From: Thermosyntropha lipolytica DSM 11003
GTDB taxonomy: Bacteria > Bacillota > Syntrophomonadia > Syntrophomonadales > Syntrophomonadaceae
Assembly: GCF_900129805.1 (NCBI RefSeq)
Contig: NZ_FQWY01000008.1
Span: 17,263-81,262 of the forward strand
Direction: 5' to 3'
DNA: 64,000 nt
Of this stretch, positions 34,998-44,200 are shown piece by piece. Each line of letters opens with the position of its first letter. Positions within the stretch are counted from its first letter, which is position 1. The notes under the pieces are model-generated. The model saw nothing but the letters and a program-made list of their open reading frames with translations, was not told the origin of the DNA and did not search any database. The translations under genes and the position numbers were made by a program.

Positions 34998-36050
34998 TCA
35001 CAAAAGCTGGTTATCCTTACCTGCCATCCGCTTATTAAATTCATCCAGACTTATTATCCCCTTTTCATACAGGTTACGCAGAGATTTCTCCATGGTTATC
35101 ATACCGTAAGCAGCTCCGGTTTGCAGGACTGAATAAATCTGGTGGACCTTATTTTCCCTTATAAGATTGCGGACTGCCGGGGTGGCTACCAGAATTTCGC
35201 AGGCCACTACCCGTCCTTTATAGTCAGAACGGGGAATAAGCTGCTGGCTTATTACCCCCTGCAGGGAATTGGCAAGCTGAATCCGGATCTGGGTTTGCTG
35301 CTCCGGTGGGAAAACATCTATTATGCGGGCAATCGTTTGCGTCGCACTCCCGGAATGAAGTGAGGCCAGCACCAGATGTCCGGTTTCCGCAGCCGTAATA
35401 GCTGTAGATATAGTTTCTAGATCCCGCATCTCCCCTACCATTATTACATCCGGGTCCTGCCTTAGAGCAGCTCTTAACGCCTGGGGAAAAGACCTGGCAT
35501 CCATGCCGATTTCCCGCTGGTTAATCATGCATCCTCCATGCCGGTGCAGGTATTCAATGGGATCTTCCAGGGTGAGTATATGCAGGCTTCTTGTTCTGTT
35601 CATCAGGTCGATCATGGCTGCCAGGGTAGTCGATTTTCCGCTGCCGGTAACCCCGGTAACCAGCACCAGTCCGGTATCTTTCATGGCAAATTCCTTAACA
35701 ACAGGCGGCAGTCCCAGATCATCTATGTGGGGAACCTGCATGGGAATTATGCGTATAGCTGCCGCTATCGAACCTCTCTGCACATAAAGATTTACCCTGA
35801 ACCTGCCTATACCCGGGAAGGCATTGGAAAAATCCACCTGCCCGTTTTGTTTAAAAAGAAACCGCACTTCTTCATTGGGTATTATCTCTTCTGCCATCCT
35901 CTGCGTATCTTCCGGTTTCAGGAGTTCTTCTCCCGGCAGGGAGGTAAGTTTCCCATTAATCCGGTATACCGGGGGGCGAAAAACCGTAAGATGGACATCA
36001 GAAGCTCCTATTTCCACAGCTCTGGTTATGATTTCCCTGGCTGTAAGCAT
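34998..36050 (-). CDS. pilT: Type IV pilus retraction ATPase PilT
   Basis: Hexameric ATPase that powers pilus retraction, 350 residues. Walker A is TGVTGSGKSTT (about 130-140), followed by the Asp box, Walker B and His box in DVIMVGEMRDLETI and GHLVLASLHS. The late AVRNLIRENKVHQIYS matches the retraction-specific AIRNLIRE motif. It begins five bases after pilB. Its presence means the pilus is likely retractile (twitching or DNA uptake). Confidence 0.95.
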   Translation of the reverse strand: MLTAREIITRAVEIGASDVHLTVFRPPVYRINGKLTSLPGEELLKPEDTQRMAEEIIPNEEVRFLFKQNGQVDFSNAFPGIGRFRVNLYVQRGSIAAAIRIIPMQVPHIDDLGLPPVVKEFAMKDTGLVLVTGVTGSGKSTTLAAMIDLMNRTRSLHILTLEDPIEYLHRHGGCMINQREIGMDARSFPQALRAALRQDPDVIMVGEMRDLETISTAITAAETGHLVLASLHSGSATQTIARIIDVFPPEQQTQIRIQLANSLQGVISQQLIPRSDYKGRVVACEILVATPAVRNLIRENKVHQIYSVLQTGAAYGMITMEKSLRNLYEKGIISLDEFNKRMAGKDNQLL

Positions 36051-36055
36051 ATACT

Positions 36056-37744
36056 TTATCCTCCTAGATAGACAACTTTCATAACTTCTTCCAGCGATGT
36101 TATCCCTTTTTTGGCTTTTAAAATGCCATCCATCTTGATCGTTATCATGCCTTCTCTTACCGCTTCGGCTTCAATCTGTTCTTCACTTACTTCTCCCCGG
36201 CTGATAAGCTTTTTTATCCCTGCATCTACCGGCATAATCTCATGCACAGCCGTCCTTCCCTGATAACCAATCTGCCGGCACATATGACATCCTGTCGGCC
36301 GGTAAAACTTCTCCCCTGCTTCTTCCGGTATCCCCAGGTGTTCAGCCATTTCTTTTTCCAGAATATAAGGCTGGCGGCAGTTAGTACACAGTTTTCTTAC
36401 CAGCCGCTGGGACACTATACCTATAAGGGAAGAAGAAAGGAGAAAACCTTCAATCCCCATATCCAGAAGCCGGGCCACCGTTCCGGCCGCGCTGTTGGTA
36501 TGCAGGGTGGAAAGCACCAGATGTCCGGTCAGGGCAGCTTTTACTGCCAGTTCAGCTGTCTCATTGTCTCTTATCTCTCCTACCATGATGATATCCGGGT
36601 CCTGGCGGAGAACTGACCGCAAGCCGCTGGCAAAGGTAAGGCCTGCCTTGACATTTATCTGCACCTGGTTTATGCCGGCTAAGGTATATTCCACCGGGTC
36701 CTCCAGGGTAATAATGTTTTTGTCAATGGAATTTATCTCATTCAACAGGGCATAAAGGGTTGAAGTTTTGCCTGACCCGGTAGGCCCGGTTACAATAAGC
36801 ATACCGTGAGGCCTTTTAGCCAGGCGCAGGAGTCTTTCCTGATTCTGCGGGGTAAGCCCCAGCTGTTCAATGCGGTTTAGGGCACTTGCCCTATCCAGAA
36901 TACGTAAGACTACCTTTTCCCCGTAAGCTGTCGGCAGGGTAGAGGCGCGAAAATCGATTTCCCTTCCTTCTATATTCAGGCTGAACCTGCCGTCCTGCGG
37001 CACCCTCTTTTCCGCTATATCCATGCCAGCCATAATCTTCAAACGCGAAACTACTGCCGGTTCCGAAGCCTTGGGTATATGCAAAACCTCGTAGAGCTCA
37101 CCATCTACCCTGAATCTTACCCGCATATCGCCTTCCTGAGGCTCTAAGTGTATATCACTACATCTTCCCTGTACTGCCTGATTCAGTATAGCATTGACCA
37201 TGCGGATAATAGGTGCTTCATCTTCTATTCTTATTATATTCTGATTTTCCCTTCGCAGCGGACGTCCTGTCTCTTTAAGCTCACTCAGGATTTTTTCCAT
37301 GCCTGGATCCATCTGGAAAGCCAGATACTGCCTTATAGTTCCTTCCAGCTCTCTTTCACTGGCCAGAACCGGTATTATATCAAAACCGCTGGCCATACGG
37401 GCATCATCTACTGCCTGCTGGTTTAAGGGATCAGCCATGGCCAGCATTATGCTGCCTGCCGTCTTTTTAATAGGCAAAATCTTGTATTTTCGTATTATAT
37501 TAGGAGGCACAAGCTTTACCGCTTCCGGATCTATCTGCATCCTGCTAAGCTGCACATGGGGAATGCCCAGCATAAACTCCAGGGTTTCCAGAAGCTGATT
37601 TTCCGTTATAAATCCTTTATCTATTAAAATCTTTCCCAGTCTTTCACCGGTTACCTTCTGTTCTTCCAGGGCTTCTGCCAGCTGTTCCTGGGTTATAAGC
37701 CCCATATCCACCAGCATTTCGCCCATCTTTTTCGTTCTCCCCAT
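36056..37744 (-). CDS. pilB: Type IV pilus extension ATPase PilB
   Basis: Assembly ATPase of the GspE/PilB family, 562 residues: N-terminal MshEN domain (first 150 residues with LVDMGLITQEQLAEAL), Walker A TGPTGSGKTSTLY (about 316-328), Walker B and His box, and a zinc-binding tetracysteine (CTNC and CHMC, about 455-490). The MshEN domain binds cyclic-di-GMP in several homologues. It is the first gene of the minus-strand pilus operon, behind the promoter at 37849-37878. Confidence 0.95.
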   Translation of the reverse strand: MGRTKKMGEMLVDMGLITQEQLAEALEEQKVTGERLGKILIDKGFITENQLLETLEFMLGIPHVQLSRMQIDPEAVKLVPPNIIRKYKILPIKKTAGSIMLAMADPLNQQAVDDARMASGFDIIPVLASERELEGTIRQYLAFQMDPGMEKILSELKETGRPLRRENQNIIRIEDEAPIIRMVNAILNQAVQGRCSDIHLEPQEGDMRVRFRVDGELYEVLHIPKASEPAVVSRLKIMAGMDIAEKRVPQDGRFSLNIEGREIDFRASTLPTAYGEKVVLRILDRASALNRIEQLGLTPQNQERLLRLAKRPHGMLIVTGPTGSGKTSTLYALLNEINSIDKNIITLEDPVEYTLAGINQVQINVKAGLTFASGLRSVLRQDPDIIMVGEIRDNETAELAVKAALTGHLVLSTLHTNSAAGTVARLLDMGIEGFLLSSSLIGIVSQRLVRKLCTNCRQPYILEKEMAEHLGIPEEAGEKFYRPTGCHMCRQIGYQGRTAVHEIMPVDAGIKKLISRGEVSEEQIEAEAVREGMITIKMDGILKAKKGITSLEEVMKVVYLGG

Positions 37745-37848
37745 ATAAAGCCACCAGCCTTACCTGTCAATGTGAATTTTTTCTTTAATACCTTCTCCAG
37801 TCCTAGAGAAAACGACTATTTTCAAAAAATTGGCAAATTTCTGCCGCT

Positions 37849-37878
37849 ATATTAGCACAATTGTATAAAGTCTGTAAA
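37849..37878 (-). promoter_or_regulatory. Sigma-A-type promoter for the pilB operon
   Basis: Minus-strand -35 TTTACA (37873-37878) and -10 TAATAT (37849-37854) are separated by 18 bases, about 100 bases upstream of pilB. It lies in a 358-base AT-rich gap (37745-38102) between the two divergent pilus operons. The rest of that gap shows no gene and no recognisable c-di-GMP riboswitch. Confidence 0.6.
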
Positions 37879-38102
37879 CATTATCGACAAAACTTCTATA
37901 AATCAGAACTATTATACCAATAAAATACTCTAATAAATTCGGGGTTAAAAGAAATTTTGGCGCCTGTTATAAGCGAAAAATCCTATTTTTTCCTCCTTTC
38001 ATTAATGTTAAAATCAATATAGAAAACAGCTTAATTATTCATTTTAACTTTTTATCTAAAATATCCTGCCTCACTCTTTAAGATAGGAGGAAAATATTTT
38101 TT

Positions 38103-39890
38103 ATGTTCCAAATATTAAACCGTAATGAAAAAGGTTTTACCCTGCTGGAAGTTTTGCTCGCCATCCTTATCCTGGGCCTTATTGTTGCTTCTCTCGCACC
38201 GGTGCTGGTTTTTTCTGCCCAGTCTTCCGAGTACAGCCGGGCCAAAATAGCCGCCCTTAACCTGGCCAATAAAAAAATGGAAGAAATAAGAGCCCTTCCT
38301 TTTAATGAAATAGGAACCGAAGGAGGAAATCCGGCCGGTAACATTCCTTTTGCCGAAACTGTAACTGTTGGCAAATATACCTTTAAAGTGGAAACCTTTA
38401 TCAACTGGATTGAGGAAGGCGGCTGCCTCTCCGGCAACAATGCCGACTGGGATTATAAACAGGTTAGGATAAGGGTTACCGCATTAAGGGGTTTTTTTCA
38501 GCAAAATAAACAGCCGTTAAAAGTAGAAATCAGCTCCCTTATAGCCCGTGATGCTGAACAGCCGGCCTTAACCGGTGCCAATCTCCGGGTATGTGTCTTT
38601 AGAATCTGGGGAGCCGGGTTTAACCCTGATACCGGCGAATTCGATGTTAACTTCATAAAACCGGTTTCCAGTGTAAAAGTGCTGGCCAGCCAGGGAGGAA
38701 GCACCACCCAGGTCTATACCACCTCCAAAGGCTCAGCCCTATTTCTGGGTATGCCTGCCGGCACCTACCAGGTAGATGTCGATCCTTCCCTGGTCGGTAT
38801 GATAGTTTTTCCCGGTTCTTATCCGCAAAATAATATAACTATAACTGATAACAGCACCCGTCAGCTTTTTGCCTGGGTAGAAATACCCTGCCGCCTACAG
38901 CTTTTTTTTAAAGATATATATGAAAATCCGCTATCCCTTAATCTAACCGAAAAAGCCAGATTGACACTCATCCATCCTCATCCTGCTGGTTACCGCCAGA
39001 GCTGGGAATTTACATCTTCTTCGGCCAGCGGGGAACTTTTAGGCCATCCCTTTAAAGACCTCTGGCCGGTAGGAGAAGGTTTTACCGGCAAATATAGCTG
39101 GGACCGTGCCGAGATAAAAATTCCCGGCTATGTCCTTTCCGGACGCAATGGGGAAAATGGTGCCTATGATCAGGATAGGAATGAACCATGGGGAGGTGAG
39201 TTCTCCCGGCCAGGCACTGTCAAAAGACTTACCTTTTATCTTGTAAAGCTCTTTTTCCCGGAAAACCCGGTTTTACCTGCCGGCTGGACCGAGGACAACG
39301 AAATAAGAGAAAATCCTGATAACAAAGGCATAGCTTTTATTGAAGTAATAATAGATCCCGAAGCAGATCCACCTTCTAAAATGTACCTTATTCAGCCGGC
39401 TGTATTCCGTACCAATAATGGTGACGAGTTAATTTTAAGCAGCGGTTCTCCGCAGTATACCGCAGCTGAATTCCTGTTCAATAACCAGAAACTTACCATA
39501 TCCAGCAACGCAGAATTAAAGCTTAAAGGTAATATCATAACCTTTTTAAGTGCAATAGAACTTCGTAAAGAAGGTCAGGACGCAAGCGGGAAAATCACCT
39601 TTAATGCCATAACCGGCAATATACATTATAACGGCAGCTATGTTTCCATAACTGATCCCTCTGGCAACCTGCTCATAAAAGAAGCTCCTGATGGTTCGGC
39701 TGTTCAGGATTACCGGGGATACACAGGGATTCCGGGGCAAAAATATGTTGAAGTGTATTTTTATGAAGATGTTAAAGACAGCAGTGGCAAAATAATATTA
39801 GAAAAAGGTGCCTACTATCTGCCGGATGGATTTACCCTGCCTGATGATGCTGGTAAGGAACCTTCAGCCGGTGGCCCTTTGCGCAGATAG
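38103..39890 (+). CDS. Very large minor prepilin with extended ectodomain
   Basis: A 595-residue prepilin: leader ending NEKGFTLLEVLLAILILGLI (cleavage after Gly about 11), a helix (about 12-60) and a long extracellular region. About residues 190-265 look like a carboxypeptidase-regulatory/Ig-like beta domain (VKVLASQGGSTTQVYTTSKG and GMPAGTYQVDV). Minor pilins of this size act as tip adhesins in other bacteria; that role is inferred. AGGAGG lies upstream of the ATG. First gene of the plus-strand pilin operon, divergent from pilB. Confidence 0.82.
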   Translation: MFQILNRNEKGFTLLEVLLAILILGLIVASLAPVLVFSAQSSEYSRAKIAALNLANKKMEEIRALPFNEIGTEGGNPAGNIPFAETVTVGKYTFKVETFINWIEEGGCLSGNNADWDYKQVRIRVTALRGFFQQNKQPLKVEISSLIARDAEQPALTGANLRVCVFRIWGAGFNPDTGEFDVNFIKPVSSVKVLASQGGSTTQVYTTSKGSALFLGMPAGTYQVDVDPSLVGMIVFPGSYPQNNITITDNSTRQLFAWVEIPCRLQLFFKDIYENPLSLNLTEKARLTLIHPHPAGYRQSWEFTSSSASGELLGHPFKDLWPVGEGFTGKYSWDRAEIKIPGYVLSGRNGENGAYDQDRNEPWGGEFSRPGTVKRLTFYLVKLFFPENPVLPAGWTEDNEIRENPDNKGIAFIEVIIDPEADPPSKMYLIQPAVFRTNNGDELILSSGSPQYTAAEFLFNNQKLTISSNAELKLKGNIITFLSAIELRKEGQDASGKITFNAITGNIHYNGSYVSITDPSGNLLIKEAPDGSAVQDYRGYTGIPGQKYVEVYFYEDVKDSSGKIILEKGAYYLPDGFTLPDDAGKEPSAGGPLRR

Positions 39891-39912
39891 TTATGCGGAC
39901 AGGAGGAAATTT

Positions 39913-40425
39913 ATGTTAAAAAAACTTTTTGATCAAAAAGGAATTACCCTTTTAGAACTTGTCCTGGTCCTCTCCATCATGACCCTGGCTTTTTCCGGCA
40001 TATTTAATTTTTATCTCCTTGCCGGCAAAACCTGGCAAAAAACCAGCGAAGATGCCTCCTACACCGATGAAATCCGCAGCCTGCTGCTGGTACTGGGAGA
40101 TGAGATACGGGAGGCAGCCTTCATCGAAGCAACATCTAACCAGTTGGAACTTAAGCGGAGTGAAAAAGGCCTGGAATACACTATCAAATACCGGGTAAGA
40201 GATAATAAACTGGAAAAAAGCCGGGTAAAAAAAGGAAATCCCGACAATTTCAAACCCCTGCTGGAAGCAGTCTATCCTCTGCGCGATAATAACAACCAGC
40301 CCCTGCCTTTTTTCCAGCGGCAGGGAAAAAAGGTGGTTATCCGTTTTAAAATAGAAAAGAGCCAGGCTCAGGCAAAACCGCTGTATGTGGAAGAAGTCTT
40401 TGCGGTGCGCAATAAAGGGGTGTGA
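39913..40425 (+). CDS. Type IV prepilin, PilW/PilV-like minor pilin
   Basis: A 170-residue prepilin with the short leader MLKKLFDQKG and mature start ITLLELVLVLSIMTLAF; the usual Phe1 is replaced by Ile. A mostly beta domain follows. The start at 39913 has AGGAGG seven bases upstream; the frame is open further 5' but that part overlaps the preceding gene and is not coding. It is between the two large tip proteins of the plus-strand operon. Confidence 0.88.
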   Translation: MLKKLFDQKGITLLELVLVLSIMTLAFSGIFNFYLLAGKTWQKTSEDASYTDEIRSLLLVLGDEIREAAFIEATSNQLELKRSEKGLEYTIKYRVRDNKLEKSRVKKGNPDNFKPLLEAVYPLRDNNNQPLPFFQRQGKKVVIRFKIEKSQAQAKPLYVEEVFAVRNKGV

Positions 40426-40428
40426 AAA

Positions 40429-41994
40429 ATGCTTAAAAAAATCAAAGCTGTTTTGCAAAATCATAGAGGTATAGCCCTGCCGGTTGTGCTCATACTTTTT
40501 ATCCCCATCTCCATTCTGGCCTATTCTGCCTTATCCCTTACCAGCAGCCAGACTAATTTTAACTACCGCTATCAGGCAGGAATAGATGCCCTGCACTATG
40601 CGGAAGCCGGCATCCATCATTATCTATGGGCATTGAATAAAAATAAAGATTTTCCTGATCTTGATCAGGAAGTAGCTTTTGAGCAGGGCAAATACAGAAT
40701 AAAAGTTCTGGAACAGGGCAACGGGTATGTAAAAATCGCTTCCACCGGCTGGACAGATAGAGAGCCGGAGATAAAAAAGACGATAACCGCAGTTTTAGGG
40801 CAGCGTACCTTCACACGCTACTCCTACTTTTCTGTTGATGACCCTTCCAATATACGCTGGACTAGTAATGACATAGTTTACGGTCCATACCATACCAACG
40901 GCCATCTGGTAATAGACGGCAACCCCACCTTTTACGGTCGGGTTACTTACAGCGGCCGTATCCATTTCTACAACGGTGTATGGCGGGGAGGTTCTGAGGA
41001 CCCTGATTTCAACGGGCCTTATCCGGTAAACGGAAGCTCGCCGCGCTTTATGCAAGGTATAAGGTGGGCAGTCCCCCTGGAAGTCCCGCCTTCCAACAGC
41101 GAACTGAAAATAAGAGCCCAAAACGGCGGCTATTATTACGAAGGACGCACCAGCATCCGGCTAAATCCCGACGGTACAGTTACCGTACGCTATTTCAAAA
41201 AAATAGATAATTACACTTATGAAGATGTCACAGAAACTCTTCCTCTTCCCCCTAACGGTGTAATCTATGTGAATAGCAATCCCAATATTCCCGGTGGCAA
41301 TGAAAGCCATGGTAAATTTGATAAACGTATGGGCAATGCCTTTGTATCCGGCACCCTCAGGGGGAAGCTTACTATTGCTGCCGCCAATGATATATATATA
41401 ACCGGCTATGACCCTACTGATTACAATTTCAACTCCGCCCGCAATAAACCTACCGGCGCTGGAAGCGGAGGCAACGGCGGGGTGATTTATGCCGCAACCA
41501 CCTTTGCTCCTGTTTATGAAAACGGCACCTTAACCGGCTATAAAGCGGAAGGAGATGATATGCTAGGACTTGTTGCCAACAACAACATATGGATCCTCTG
41601 CAAAGGCTGGTTTGATAATCCCAATCCCAGGTTAACCGATCTACAGGCTAACGTAACTCCTAAATATATTAATGTTTACGGTGCCGTCTTCGCTCTTGAC
41701 GGCTCTTTCGGTCTGGAAAAATACTATCCTAATCCTTCTGATGGCAGATATTGGCCTACGGGAAGTTACAATAATAAAGATTATAAATACGAAACCATTT
41801 ACCAGCGCGGAGCCCTCATCCAGAAAACCCGCGGGATTGTAGGCCAGGATATCAGTAGTTGGTTCAGCAGTAGCTGGCTGGGTTATAGGAGCAAAAACTA
41901 TGCCTATGATGACCGCATGACCTATGAAGCCCCTCCACATTTTATCGAACCTTCTAACCGGGGATGGGAAATAATATCCTGGGAGGAAAACTGA
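40429..41994 (+). CDS. Large PilX-like minor pilin/tip protein (DUF4900-like)
   Basis: A 521-residue protein with a basic N-terminus, one hydrophobic helix (RGIALPVVLILFIPISILAY, about 14-33), a helical stem ending HYAEAGIHHYLWALNK, and a beta-rich ectodomain. The segment with YGPYHTNGHLVIDGNPTFYG recalls DUF4900 proteins. It starts three bases after the previous gene stop. It parallels the 573-residue protein at 29711-31432 and probably sits at the pilus tip; ligand unknown. Confidence 0.75.
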   Translation: MLKKIKAVLQNHRGIALPVVLILFIPISILAYSALSLTSSQTNFNYRYQAGIDALHYAEAGIHHYLWALNKNKDFPDLDQEVAFEQGKYRIKVLEQGNGYVKIASTGWTDREPEIKKTITAVLGQRTFTRYSYFSVDDPSNIRWTSNDIVYGPYHTNGHLVIDGNPTFYGRVTYSGRIHFYNGVWRGGSEDPDFNGPYPVNGSSPRFMQGIRWAVPLEVPPSNSELKIRAQNGGYYYEGRTSIRLNPDGTVTVRYFKKIDNYTYEDVTETLPLPPNGVIYVNSNPNIPGGNESHGKFDKRMGNAFVSGTLRGKLTIAAANDIYITGYDPTDYNFNSARNKPTGAGSGGNGGVIYAATTFAPVYENGTLTGYKAEGDDMLGLVANNNIWILCKGWFDNPNPRLTDLQANVTPKYINVYGAVFALDGSFGLEKYYPNPSDGRYWPTGSYNNKDYKYETIYQRGALIQKTRGIVGQDISSWFSSSWLGYRSKNYAYDDRMTYEAPPHFIEPSNRGWEIISWEEN

Positions 41995-42039
41995 ATCTTA
42001 TTCCTGGCCAGTTAATAGTATATTTATGTAACTTTCCGC

Positions 42040-42078
42040 CCTGTCAGCTTACTATCTTCCCTGGCTGACAGGTTTTTT
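42040..42078 (+). terminator. Intrinsic terminator of the plus-strand pilin operon
   Basis: Stem CCTGTCAGC/GCTGACAGG (42040-42048 and 42064-42072) followed directly by TTTTTT, 45 bases after the last pilin gene stop. Confidence 0.92.
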
Positions 42079-42173
42079 ATTCCTCCACCTTTCTTCCTTC
42101 TTCATATCCTCCGGTTTTTTAGACAATAAACATGAAATACGATACATAAATTATCTTTTTTAAAATTTTATTA

Positions 42174-42225
42174 TTGAATATTTTATTTCTATCTGCTATA
42201 TATAAAGTAAACCTACCGGTCGGTA
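42174..42225 (+). promoter_or_regulatory. Sigma-A promoter overlapped downstream by a TACCG-GT-CGGTA operator
   Basis: The -35 TTGAAT (42174-42179) and -10 TATATA (42197-42202, with an extended TG at 42194) are 17 bases apart. A perfect inverted repeat TACCG-GT-CGGTA occupies 42214-42225, about +5 to +16 of the predicted transcript, a place where a bound repressor blocks transcription. ACCGnnCGGT palindromes are typical TetR-family operators, and a TetR gene lies just past the target gene. Confidence 0.68.
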
Positions 42226-42252
42226 TAGTAATTGCTTATGGAGGGCTTACAC

Positions 42253-44154
42253 ATGCAAAAAAGCGGCGAAAAAAAATATCTTCTTACCAATACTTCTATT
42301 GAAGACCAGTTTGAAGCACGCCTGGCCGAAGAAAAACACCTGGGCTGGATGATAAGAAAAAGAGTAGAAAAATATGGAGCAGTCAAAACTGCAGTCAGAC
42401 ACAAGCTTTACGGCAGCTGGGAAGCCTTTTCCTGGCAGCAGTTTGGGGAAATGATCGCTGACTGTGCCTGTTCCCTTTTGCATCTGGGGGTACAGGAAGG
42501 GGAACTGGTAGGGATTTTTTCCCCCAACTGTGTTTACTGGGCAGTAGCCGATTTTGCCTGTTTCTATATAAGAGCAGCATCAGTTCCGGTATACGCTACC
42601 AATTCCGCAGCTGAACTCAAATATATAGTCGACCATGCCGAAATCCGGGTTTTGTTTGTCTGTAATGAAGAGCAGTACAATAAGGCACTGAGCATAAAAG
42701 ATACCTGCCCTTCCCTAGACTATATAATCGTCTTTGATCGCAGGGTAAAAATTCAGGCAGAAGATAATATCATGTATTTTGATGATTTTCTCAAGCTGGG
42801 GCGAAAGATGTCATACCAGGAAGAAATGGAAAAACGTTTGCACAAAGCCGGGCCTGATGACCTAGCCACCATAATCTACACCAGCGGTACTACCGGTACC
42901 CCCAAAGGGGTTATGCTCACCCACCGTAACTGGTTCGCCACTTTCCTGCAAAATCACATAGACTTCACAGGGGTAGCACCCGGCTATCGCATTCCCATAA
43001 CCGAAGATGCAGTAAACCTTGCATTCCTCCCCCTCTCCCATATTTTTGAAAGGGCCTGGACCTATAACATATTCTGCGGCGGCGGACAGGTTGATTACTG
43101 TCATGATACCAAAGCCCTGGAAGAATTCCTGCGCGAATCGCGTCCCCATTATATGTGTTCTGTCCCCCGCCTGTGGGAAAAAATACATGCCAAGGTACTG
43201 CATGATGTCAATAATGCCGCCCCCCTTAAGAAAAAACTTTTCTTCTGGTCTATCGAAACTGGTAAAAAATACCATTACCGGTTAAAAGAAGGTAAAATTC
43301 CCTTTACCCTTAAGCTAAAATACCGCCTAGCTGATAAAATAGTTCTGCACAAAATACGGGAGGTTTTCGGAGGCCGATGCCGGGTTTACAATGTAGGCGG
43401 GGCTCCTTTTTCCGCAGAAATAGGCGAGTTTTTCTTTGCGGCTGGAGTATATCTTTTCCAGGGCTATGGCCTTACTGAATGTTTTCCGATATGTGTTTCT
43501 ACCCCGGAACGCAACCGTTTCGGCACCTGCGGACCGGTTGTACCCCTTATCGATATTCGCATATCAGAAGAAGGAGAAATCCAGGTTAAAGGGCCAGCCA
43601 TGACCCCGGGTTATTATAAAGATCCCGAAAAAACAAAGGAAATATTTACTGCTGATGGCTGGCTGAAAACAGGAGATGTGGGTCACCTCAATGAAGAAGG
43701 CTTTGTGGTAATAACTGACCGGATAAAAGACCTTTTCAAGACATCTGGCGGTAAATATATAGCCCCCCAGCATATTGAAACCCTGCTGGTGGCTGATTAC
43801 TATATAGAACAGGCTGTCGCCATAGGAGATAATCGTAATTTTGTTTCCGCTCTCATCGTTCCGGCTTTCGAAGCTTTAAAAGAATATGCAGCCCAAAATA
43901 ACATACCTTTTAAAACTAATGAAGACCTGGTTAAACACCCCCGGATAATAGAATTTTATCGCCAACGCATAGACGAGCTTACTGCTGATCTGGGACAGGT
44001 AGAAAAGATAAAGCGTTTTACCTTGATGCCCCATGAATTTACTCAGGAAACCGGTGAACTCACACCTACCCTTAAAGTCAAGCGCAAAGTTATAAATGAA
44101 AAATATAAAGACATCATCGATGCCATGTATAGAGACATCAATGATAATCTCTAA
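42253..44154 (+). CDS. Long-chain fatty acid-CoA ligase
   Basis: AMP-forming acyl-CoA synthetase of 633 residues that activates fatty acids for beta-oxidation or lipid synthesis. Motifs in order: ATP-binding IIYTSGTTGTPKGVML (about 205-220), the FadD15-type linker region, GYGLTECFP (about 400), TGDVGHLNEEGFVV and DRIKDLFKTSGGKYIAP (about 480-505). The start MQKSGEKKY has GGAGGG upstream; a nearby ATG at 42238 is too early. The gene stands alone between a terminator and the convergent TetR gene and carries a TetR-type operator in its promoter. Confidence 0.92.
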   Translation: MQKSGEKKYLLTNTSIEDQFEARLAEEKHLGWMIRKRVEKYGAVKTAVRHKLYGSWEAFSWQQFGEMIADCACSLLHLGVQEGELVGIFSPNCVYWAVADFACFYIRAASVPVYATNSAAELKYIVDHAEIRVLFVCNEEQYNKALSIKDTCPSLDYIIVFDRRVKIQAEDNIMYFDDFLKLGRKMSYQEEMEKRLHKAGPDDLATIIYTSGTTGTPKGVMLTHRNWFATFLQNHIDFTGVAPGYRIPITEDAVNLAFLPLSHIFERAWTYNIFCGGGQVDYCHDTKALEEFLRESRPHYMCSVPRLWEKIHAKVLHDVNNAAPLKKKLFFWSIETGKKYHYRLKEGKIPFTLKLKYRLADKIVLHKIREVFGGRCRVYNVGGAPFSAEIGEFFFAAGVYLFQGYGLTECFPICVSTPERNRFGTCGPVVPLIDIRISEEGEIQVKGPAMTPGYYKDPEKTKEIFTADGWLKTGDVGHLNEEGFVVITDRIKDLFKTSGGKYIAPQHIETLLVADYYIEQAVAIGDNRNFVSALIVPAFEALKEYAAQNNIPFKTNEDLVKHPRIIEFYRQRIDELTADLGQVEKIKRFTLMPHEFTQETGELTPTLKVKRKVINEKYKDIIDAMYRDINDNL

Positions 44155-44200
44155 AAAATCCCCCCATTTTAACTTAACCTCCCTTGCTTAAAAAGGGGGG
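44155..44200. terminator. Bidirectional hairpin terminator between the acyl-CoA ligase and tetR
   Basis: CCCCCCATTTTAA (44160-44172) pairs with TTAAAAAGGGGGG (44188-44200) with one mismatch and a 15-base loop. The position directly between convergent 3' ends supports a terminator for both genes. Confidence 0.7.

Noticed and set aside
37745..38102. Possible c-di-GMP riboswitch before the pilus genes, as in some Clostridia
   Set aside because: The conserved GEMM core and tetraloop-receptor pattern were not found on either strand; only a sigma-A promoter is visible.
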